From Paralvinella palmiformis (taxonomy: Eukaryota; Annelida; Polychaeta; Terebellida; Alvinellidae): a stretch of DNA of 64,000 nucleotides. The translations under genes were made by a program, and so were the position numbers. Under the pieces are notes generated by a model, which ran no database searches, was not told where the DNA came from, and saw nothing but the letters and a program-made list of their open reading frames with translations. Positions 56,430-64,000 of this stretch are shown piece after piece. The stretch spans positions 248,001 to 312,000 of the forward strand of contig JAODUP010000433.1 in assembly GCA_025642065.1 (NCBI GenBank). The letters run 5' to 3'. Position 1 is the stretch's first letter; the number at the start of each line of letters is the position of its first letter.

Positions 56430-56600
56430 AGAGACATTTTGTATTGTGTTGCAATTAGTATTACATTGCACTGCAGACTTCTGGATTGTAGGACCAGATC
56501 CTAGTGAGTTTGTTGGATGTTTCATCCTCGAATAAAAGGCTCTTTTGCTAATCATCTCATATCTCTATGGATTAACCTCCTGGTTATAAGCTCCCGGTAA
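56430..56600 (+). repeat. SINE, family B copy
   Basis: ACATTGCACTGCAGACTTCTGG followed by ATCATCTCATATCTCTATGG matches 23095-23260. Decayed promoter boxes. Confidence 0.5.
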
Positions 56601-56715
56601 AAATAGAACCAAAGCTAATCAAAGCACTCTGTTACTCATTGTTCGCCCCCCATCTTTACTCGCGAGATGCTCATTTTTACTATTTAAAGAGAATCTCATA
56701 TAACAGAAATATTCC

Positions 56716-56719
<4 letters not shown>

Positions 56720-56749
<30 letters not shown>
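56720..56749. repeat. (AT)n microsatellite
   Basis: Uninterrupted AT run between SLC44A1 and DOHH. Confidence 0.9.
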
Positions 56750-56752
<3 letters not shown>

Positions 56753-57933
56753 TTACCCAACACTTGTAACAGTGAATACTCTGGTGCTGCAAAGTTGTTT
56801 TCGTGGACAAAACAATAAACATTCTTTTCTTTGTGCTTAGCATTTAAATATTCATTTTAAATGATAATGACTTGAGTATGGCTTGTATATAGCAGTTGAT
56901 TTTAATAGTATTAGTGGAGTCCTGTTTGTTGATAGCTGTAATTTCTATGAGGATAATAAATAGCTGAATGTATTGAGATAAGATGTTTACGATGCGCTGC
57001 ATCATGTTTCCTCATGTTTTAATAACTGGCTTGTATTTTATTCTTTATGTAATTTTTTTATGACTACCTATTTTTATTGCATATTTAACTCGTGTTTGTA
57101 AAAAGGCATGCGGCTATCTGAATGTTGTGCTACTTTGTCTAACCAGTAGGTTTTTTTGTCTTTGAAGAAATCGGCGATGAGGCTGGGTTATATAGTCATA
57201 ACTTGTTCGCGTCCTTGTTGGACAATGGTCATAGCGTGTACGTTTCGCCAGAGATATTTTCAAACATCCGACAACATGAGAGCCGTTATTTATTTTATAC
57301 CTCATATACCAGCATAATTATTATATTTGATGCAAGATGTAGATTATTTACACACGCACACACGTTATGTTCTATAGGCGGTAGTGTGTTCTGTGATTGT
57401 GTCAATTTCCATCATAAACCAGGTGGGTTTTATTCTCTACAAAAGCGATGTCTTATACATTTGTATCATCATACTCTTAGTGCCTCGTGTGTTACAATGC
57501 TGTATGAGAGTTGGTTGGTTAATAATGTTATGTTAACATTATGCTTGAAATTAAGGTTTCCTTATTCTTTTTTATCAGCGAGACTCTTGAATGAATATTC
57601 TTAAACGTGTGTATATTTGTGAAGTTTTCTAACAAACCTGTTTACTGATTACCTTTGATGTGCCTTCTGCAAATAAACAGTAACTACTTGGTGTTTTAAC
57701 GGCATATTTTAAGCTACAAAAAACAACAAATATATAGCTCTACAACACTTCGTTTTGTTCAACGTATTTGATCATCCTGAACTGAAATTAATGATGTCCC
57801 ACTCACAAGTAGAGGATGGTGTGACATTACACTAATAACAAACATGGATTGATACTTAGCTTACTAGTTTATTGAGCACTGTATACAATGATGATTGGCT
57901 TAAAATCATACACCAACACAACACACAATGATA

Positions 57934-59709
57934 TTAATGACAAGAAGCACACGTTTCTTCAGTAACTCTGTTTAGGCCATCAGCATACTGAAATTGTCCC
58001 GATCTTTCATATTCACACATATCTAAGGCCACCTCGCAGCTCTCCCTGACGACCTGTTCCTCGTCAGATAAATATTTCTCTAGCGACTTCATGCTTTCAT
58101 CTGTTGCGATGGAGCCCAGGGCCTCAGCACATTCATGTCTAACCATGTAGTTCTCGGCTGTATCGCTCAGGTTGTGCTGAAGACATTCCACGGCAGCTTC
58201 GTGTTGTATCTGCCCCAAGACGTAAGCTATCTCATGGCGAAACAAAGCACTTTTACATTGCAAGCCTGAAAAACAACATGCAAATATATTTAACAGCATG
58301 TAAACATAATATACAAATTCATCTCTGACTGCTACCATTTTAATGTGTGACAGCCTGCTTATGACACATACGAGTGTACAAGGAAGTAACTACGCAAAGC
58401 ATAAACTAACCAAAATGACTTAAAAAAACAGTTTCATGTGCTGAAGTTCTAACCTTCAGTTAATGCCAGTATGCTTGTCTCGTCGCCTCTATTTCTCAAG
58501 GCAAACATTGCTCGATATCGACTAAACAAAGGTCTGGTCTCATCCAATAGGACCTTCCTAAGCTCTTCAGTGGCTAACCCTTCACATGGTGGTGCTGGAT
58601 CCACAGAACTGTAAGCACAGTTGGTACTCTGATGGCTGGCTTCTTTGCTCTGCAGCCACTGAATCCTTTCAACAGCTAACTGGCATGTTTCTGCGAGCTG
58701 CAATGTTTTAATAAATGGCATGGTATATTGAATTAGATTAAACCTGGAACCATTTCAAATCTTAGTGGTTGCATTATAGTTACAGACCCTTCACGTTACA
58801 TGCACCATATTTTTTACCATATACCACATTTAATTTAGAGTAATACGTCTTGTTCTCAGTAAAGAGAACATGATAAATATCAATACATTTAAAGTATTTT
58901 TCCCGATTCACTGTACTGGATAATAAAAAGCAAAATTTATCTTCTTATTAACATGTAGATTACTTTGAAAATTGTACAATTAACCAATCAGGTGAAGGGA
59001 TTACATTACTGTTTGCAATTGAAGAAGCCATACTTTTATCAGAAGTAAACGATCACACCATATATATATATATATATATATATGGCTGAGTGGGGTGTAT
59101 CCCCAGGAAAGATCCCAGAAAAATAACTACCCTGAGTAGATGAGATTCCTGATAAATCTCATCTAAATGCTCGTGCTTGATGAGCACTCAATAAAATTGT
59201 AAATAACAGTACCTAGTCCATCTCTACATGTTAAGAAATGTGAACTTGTTACTCTATACTCGGAGCTGGGCTAGAGCATCACGTTGTGTTACAAAAATTA
59301 ATTATAGGTTTAAAAAAACAATGCATCTATTTCAGTATTAACTAGTATTCCAGATATATATTATTTTTTTTCACAGGGGAATGTCTTTGATACAAATATA
59401 ATGCTTCTTGCATTCTCCTTTTCAACATTATACTTGTTTCACGAAAACGAATTAATTGTATGATGTGGTGATGTTGAATAGAGTATATTGAAATGAAAAC
59501 AGTCTTACTTAAACGAGTTATAAATGGCACCTTTCCATCCATTGGCTTGGTGACTCTTGCATCATTCGCAAAGCTTTGGAAATTATTTAATTAAGTTATT
59601 CTGTTAGACAATGAGTTAAATGATTGCTATACCTCGGTAGCTGGATCGTTGCAGTATTCCTTAAGAAACTCTAGGACGTCACTCCTACCAATAGCACCAA
59701 GGGCTTCAC
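57934..59709 (-). CDS. DOHH: Deoxyhypusine hydroxylase (C-terminal exons)
   Basis: DOHH is the di-iron, HEAT-repeat monooxygenase that completes hypusine on eIF5A. Three minus-strand exons: 59633-59709, 58454-58697 and 57934-58265 (stop TAA 57934-57936). They give about 217 residues in frame. Visible are [35 protein letters not shown], the SVDPAPP linker, [15 protein letters not shown], and the two C-terminal iron-binding His-Glu pairs in [20 protein letters not shown] and [15 protein letters not shown]. The end is [11 protein letters not shown] then [11 protein letters not shown], as in animal relatives. The N-terminal HEAT repeats with the first two His-Glu pairs were not found between 59710 and 64000, so those exons are probably beyond the right edge. 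An insert (about [12 protein letters not shown]) sits between the two halves. Confidence 0.95.
59060..59083. repeat. (AT)n microsatellite in a DOHH intron
   Basis: Uninterrupted TA run in the intron between exons 58454-58697 and 59633-59709. Confidence 0.9.
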
Positions 59710-60329
59710 CTGAGAATAACCAATCATAATTTCATTTTTAAATAAACCATTTATTTACATGATATTTAAACTTTATTTACACGATATATAAACTTCCCAG
59801 TGTATGGCTTAAAACACCTTAAATATTAGGATGACAAGAAATTACAGCACACATTTCAACAGCTAATTAATGTTTATTATTAACAATGATTCAGATAGAA
59901 CTCTTTTGACAACTCAATCTGGTGATGAGAAAACATGACCTTGCTAGTAAACAGGGGTTAACAACTGGGCATAGAAAATGATGTTGTGGTAAACCATAAT
60001 AAACACACATGGGGTCAATTCCAAAAATTCCAATATTTTATCTATTCCAATTCCATTTTTTAAATGAGCAATTCAAAAGTCGCTCATCAATTGTAATTCT
60101 GGAATTGATTTGACTGATACTACAGGGATAGGTAGCAAACAGGCCCAAGGATCAGAGGCAAATGGGTCCAGAGAATTTGGCGTTCACTCGTGAAAAGGCT
60201 TAGGTAGTGAAATATTCAGGAGCCTGACACACATACAAGCACTTTCAGGAAAGTTTGCTGTAGATACGAGTACATCCGGCTGGATGAATCGCTGAATTGG
60301 AGACACAATTTCCACTAATTCAAGCTATG

Positions 60330-60470
60330 AAAAGGTCCATGAAGAATATAAGACAGCAGTATTATAATAAGCAGACAACAAATTCCAGGAATATGCTACC
60401 TGTTGAAGTGGTTAGTGCACCATCACTAAATTATTTAAATCCAAATTATAGAGACAGGTGGCAGTAGAGA
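60330..60470 (+). mobile_element. LINE C-terminal scrap
   Basis: The plus-strand frame reads FRNMLPVEVVSAPSLNYLNP followed by NYRDRW. This is the final segment of CR1/Jockey-group ORF2 (WN.LP..VV.APSL..FK..LD..W), also seen at about 14000-14100. Everything else of the element is missing. Confidence 0.55.
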
Positions 60471-61724
60471 CAGACTCAAATAGCAAACACAGTGCCTGTA
60501 ATAATCTGAACAAATCAATCTTAGACAGGCCTCTCGACCCGATACCTCTGTAGTCTAACCAAATCAGAAGCTGATAAGTATGAATATTACACTATAATCA
60601 TATATCATTGGTATTGTTATGCACCATCTTGACAACTGTGGCCTTTCAAAATGGGAACATCCTGTTTCACAACCAGTATGGTTTAAGAATGCCTGCCGTT
60701 TAGCAATCATGTGGCAACAAAATGTTGTGCAGTTATTTCAAAATTCTTACTGACCAGTTATCTAGCAAAATGATATGTTGCTGTGAAAATTAAATTAAAT
60801 TATATAGACCACTATATATGAACAAATAAATTCTGAAAACAGTAAATTATTTGAAGTTGTGGAAAGGGTCCTCTTTCCGTTTCAAAACAGGAAGTGGACC
60901 AATTCAAAATATACAGTTTTCAGAAATTATTTTAAGGACATTATATATTGATAAATTTTCATGTGAATACAGGTCATTTTGGGATGAGACCGCTTCAGGA
61001 CAAGATCAAATCAGTCAAGACCAAATTGGGACTATCATATGTACCACATAAAACAATGTTGATATATGGGCAAATGTGTAAGTTATGTAACTTTCTATAT
61101 TAAATAATTATTCATGAGTTTTAACACCTCCAAATAATACATGTATATTACCTTTTATATCACATATCTGATGTGACACCACCTCTGGCAACCATCACAT
61201 TCCAGGACTGCTATTTCTACGCACTAACCCTTGTACATATAAGACACAGATTACTCATCTTATAATTTTCACCACAATGCCGATTTGAATATGAATAAAA
61301 TATGAAGCTGTGTTTATATAGCTTGAATATATGGTTTATTCCATTTAGTTTGCGTATATTTAATTGAAACGACACTAAAACCTTTGATATTCGATACAAA
61401 CAAGTACATCCAATCAGTAATTGCCCCAGTTGTCTTTTAAGATGAAACACTGTGATCAATTCAAACACAACTACATCCAATTACAAATTAAGTTTACTGC
61501 TGATTATAGGAAATTAATAATTAGGACTATTTTATCATATATGTTATGTTTCTTCATTTCTACATAATTTACATGTTTGTTCGTATATCAACATTGATCT
61601 ATGTGGTAAATAAAACAGTAGTCCCGATTTTATCTTGTCCGATTTCGTCGTGACCCAAAACGAACCCACACCATTCATATATAAATGCATACAAATCAGG
61701 GTTGGGTTTAAGATTAAAATGATT

Positions 61725-61895
61725 GATGTTTTATGGCCACTTTTGTGCACATGGTAGGCTAAATGGGCCCAGGGACCTCCAAAAGTAACGAAGCGAAGTC
61801 ATAGATGAAACAACCTTCAGATATGCCCATGCCGAGATTTGAACACAGGTAGTAGTGATCTGTGGTCCAACACGCTACTGCTAGACTATGGAGGT
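61725..61895 (-). repeat. tRNA-derived SINE, family A copy 4 (best preserved)
   Basis: The minus strand shows ATAGTCTAGCAGTAGCG (A box), GACCACAGATCACTACTACC, the B box TGTTCAAATCTCGGC, TGGGCATATCTGAAGG, and the tail CATTTAGCCTACCATGTGCA then AAAAGTGGCCATAAAACAT. Head and tail together link the copies at 6780, 31795 and 43885 into one family. Confidence 0.75.
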
Positions 61896-62742
61896 TCCCC
61901 CAAGGTTGGGTGTAAGGCAGCCTTAAACCTGTTTTTTGGGGGCATGGCATGTACCCTAAAGTGGTAAAAATTTCCTTAAACTTTTAAAGCTATCCCTGAT
62001 AGGATTCACTATTTACCAGTTCAAGTCTTTGATTCCAGGCAGCATGCAGTAACAAAAGACAAGCTTGCTTAGTTTTTGGACACCCAGCTGATTCCTGATC
62101 TTGATGTGTATGAAACTGAATGTCAACCTTTGGAAATGTAATTTCATAGCCACATGAAACACACCTGGCCATCATGACATTGTAAATAACAAACAGTGGA
62201 CAGGGAATATAAAAGTGATGAGCACAGAAGTAGATAATATAACCATCTGCCCTTGTGTCAGACTCCTCATTATGGGAAAAAAAACATCCCAAGCTACCTT
62301 GCTGTGAGCGACTTCACCCATGAGAGTGTTTTAAATAGTTAACGGGTGTTTGAATCAGCATATCCCCATAACACAAATATAAAGGGTATCCAATGCAATT
62401 ATAGGTTTACTTCATTCTTATTATTATCACTCTTTGTCACTCTTACAAAATGTTCCTAAAAACATCTTAAGGTCTACCACCTTTGTTGGCCATGATTGCA
62501 AAATAAAATGAATTATTGCTTTATACAAGTATTATTGAAGTTTGGGGTAGAGACCCCTGGCTGTCACCTATTGGGCACAAGTCACCAGCAGCTACTCTTT
62601 TTTAATGAATGCATCAGGTTTCTACACAAAATGAAATGTTTAATCATAGCATGCAGGGGAAGCTTTACCTTGGTAAATTTCAATAGCATGCCTCTAACAG
62701 GTGTAAAGGCAATTTATTTTAATTGCAAGTGGCCAACGGATT

Positions 62743-62796
<54 letters not shown>
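62743..62796. repeat. (GT)n-(AT)n compound microsatellite
   Basis: A GT run (62743-62760) passes directly into an AT run ending near 62796. The open frame 62496-62876 that crosses it is not credible as a gene. Confidence 0.92.
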
Positions 62797-62797
<1 letters not shown>

Positions 62798-62989
62798 TTA
62801 TCTTGTGAAAAAATTGGATGGAAAGGAGTTACCCCAGGAGGTCAGCAAGATCTACAAACCATGCTCACGGATTTAAATTGCTAATGTATACCAGTAAATA
62901 TTTTGCTGCTCTTGTCAAACTATGTTGTTTTTTTTGTACTAGACTCTAAATTGTATTTGAACTATTTGGTAATACATTGTTTATTGTAT

Positions 62990-64000
62990 TTGATCTATTG
63001 CTTGTAGTTCGGGGAGTATCCCCAGGCTGTCGCTTGTTTGGCACAGCCTCTATGGTGGAGTCCTTCTCCGTAGAGTTTCTGTATCTGAAAATGACTTTGT
63101 AAAGTTCCGGTCCCGGACGTACCGGTGCCGAACCTTTACAAAAACTTTACTGTGTGTTTGTTTTTTGCCAGATGTAGGGATCTTTTTTAAATAAGGGTAT
63201 TATTATGTGTGGCATGGCTGTGACTTTGCGTATTACAATGACTGCTTTTCTGTGTCGGTTAGGTTGTGTTGTGCCGGAGTTAAGAGTTGTTTAAGAGGTT
63301 GTCGGCAAGCTGGGAAGGCGGGACAATTAATTAGATAGTGGACGGGGTCGAAGTTTTGATTGCAATGTAAGCAGAGTGCTTTATTATTTGGGCCGACAAA
63401 GCTTTTTGTGTGCACCCAGCAGCGGAGGCGGCGTATGTGTACGTCTGCTATTCTGTTATTTATGATGTGAATGCCGGGCACAATGGTTTTATTGTACCAT
63501 GTACTTAATTTGGCTGTGTCTTGATTTGGTGTTATTTGTTTGTGAAGATATTCTGTTATTATGTGTTTGTAGGCACCTGGTGTCTGTTCTGTGGGTAGGA
63601 TGTTGGTTAGGTTAGTGGCTTCGTTGGCCAGAGCGTCGGCTCGTTCATTACCCTCGATATTTGTGTGGCTGGGAACCCAATGTAGAGTGGTTAGACTGCC
63701 ACGTTGGCTTAATGCAGAGGCGCAGTTAATAATTTTAGTTGTGATTTCTGGATATGTTCGTGTTTTAGTTTGTGCCAGGATTTTGATGGCTGCCATCGAG
63801 TCTGAGTGTATGATTGTGTCTTCGTGTCTGTCTTGTGCCTCTCGCCATGCGAGGGCGGCGTGTATGGCGTGAAGTTCTGCTAGAGTGATTGGTGTGTGGT
63901 CGGGGAGTCTTCCACAGGGATTTCGGAGTGCTCCCCCACAAAACAGGCCCAGGCAGATTTTCCATCCTGGCGGACACTGGCATCTGTGTAGATGTTTATT
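62990..64000 (-). mobile_element. I-like LINE, RNase H domain and 3' end (continues off the right edge)
   Basis: The minus-strand frames encode an RNase H domain with all four catalytic acidic positions: DASVRQDGKSAWACF, ITLAELHAIHAAL, DTIIHSDSMAAIKIL and SHTNIEGNERADALANEA. A C-terminal zinc finger CLHCNQNFDPVHYLINCP follows (about 63320-63380), ending at 63233. The order RNase H then CCHC finger is typical of I-clade elements. A one-base frameshift near 63912-63921 separates the first RNase H strand from the rest, so this copy is broken. The 3' UTR ends with a tail (63001-63062) shared with the SINE at 16960-17322. Confidence 0.88.

Larger units (their letters stand above)
56119..57933. other. 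SLC44A1-DOHH convergent intergenic region
   Basis: Contains a family B SINE (56430-56600) and an (AT)n tract (56720-56749). The 133-codon plus-strand open frame at 57203-57604 has no family resemblance, is cysteine/histidine-rich by chance, and has no splice or promoter context. A TTTATT at 57868-57873 is a candidate DOHH polyadenylation signal on the minus strand. Confidence 0.5.
59710..62989. other. Probable DOHH intron with repeat fragments
   Basis: No DOHH exon recognised. It holds a LINE C-terminal scrap (60330-60470), a SINE (61725-61895) and a GT/AT microsatellite (62743-62796). A minus-strand open frame at 61990-62292 includes ARCVSCGYEITFPKVD, of unknown identity. It ends the window's left-to-right single-copy sequence before the I-like LINE. 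Confidence 0.4.

Noticed and set aside
57203..57604. 133-codon plus-strand open frame
   Set aside because: No family resemblance, no neighbouring splice or promoter signals, biased by local AT and CA content; sits in the 3' gap between two convergent genes.
61990..62292. Possible DOHH N-terminal exon or zinc-finger exon
   Set aside because: Contains CVSC but no HEAT or His-Glu motif; no match to the expected DOHH N-terminus.

Overview
This is nuclear DNA from an invertebrate animal. Genes are split by spliceosomal introns with GT-AG (once GC-AG) borders, the DNA is AT-rich with many (AT)n and (CA)n microsatellites, and every recognisable protein is metazoan. The mix of CR1-like and I-like LINEs, tRNA-derived SINEs, a Mag-like Ty3/gypsy remnant, TTAA-type and hAT non-autonomous elements, CTAG-rich patches and a CARD-APPBP2-like protein suggests a lophotrochozoan, most likely a mollusc. 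That placement is inference; no species marker is present. Six protein genes are supported by exon-by-exon reading. They form three tail-to-tail (convergent) pairs. Pair 1: COPB1 (+, 555-5264, C-terminal seven exons; the 5' part lies off the left edge) and mitochondrial CLPP (-, 7232-10053, first exon not found). Pair 2: a CARD-domain protein fused to an APPBP2-like TPR body (+, 21344-25841, 817 aa) and FAM32A (-, 26542-29281, 113 aa, complete). Pair 3: the choline-transporter-like gene SLC44A1 (+, 40446-53835, 673 aa, with a second alternative last exon at 55815-55901) and DOHH (-, 57934-59709, C-terminal three exons; the 5' exons are off the right edge or unseen). The genes serve unrelated housekeeping roles (vesicle coat, mitochondrial proteolysis, choline transport, eIF5A hypusination). 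The exception is the CARD-APPBP2-like protein, whose architecture suggests innate-immune or ubiquitin-linked signalling and is the most interesting object in the window. Between the genes lies transposon debris. 12.8-19.8 kb holds several minus-strand CR1-like LINE pieces; one has ORF1 and ORF2 and a SINE inserted between them, bounded by a perfect 15-bp target duplication. 27.1-27.7 kb holds a hAT transposase tail. 31.1-35.2 kb holds a CR1-like LINE abutting a Ty3/gypsy element that has lost its reverse transcriptase. The SLC44A1 introns carry a 534-bp hAT deletion derivative, a 619-bp TTAA element and several SINEs. 63.0-64.0 kb is the 3' end of an I-like LINE with an RNase H domain, and its 3' tail matches the tail of the SINE at 17 kb. 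No rRNA, CRISPR array, genuine tRNA gene or bacterial feature was seen.
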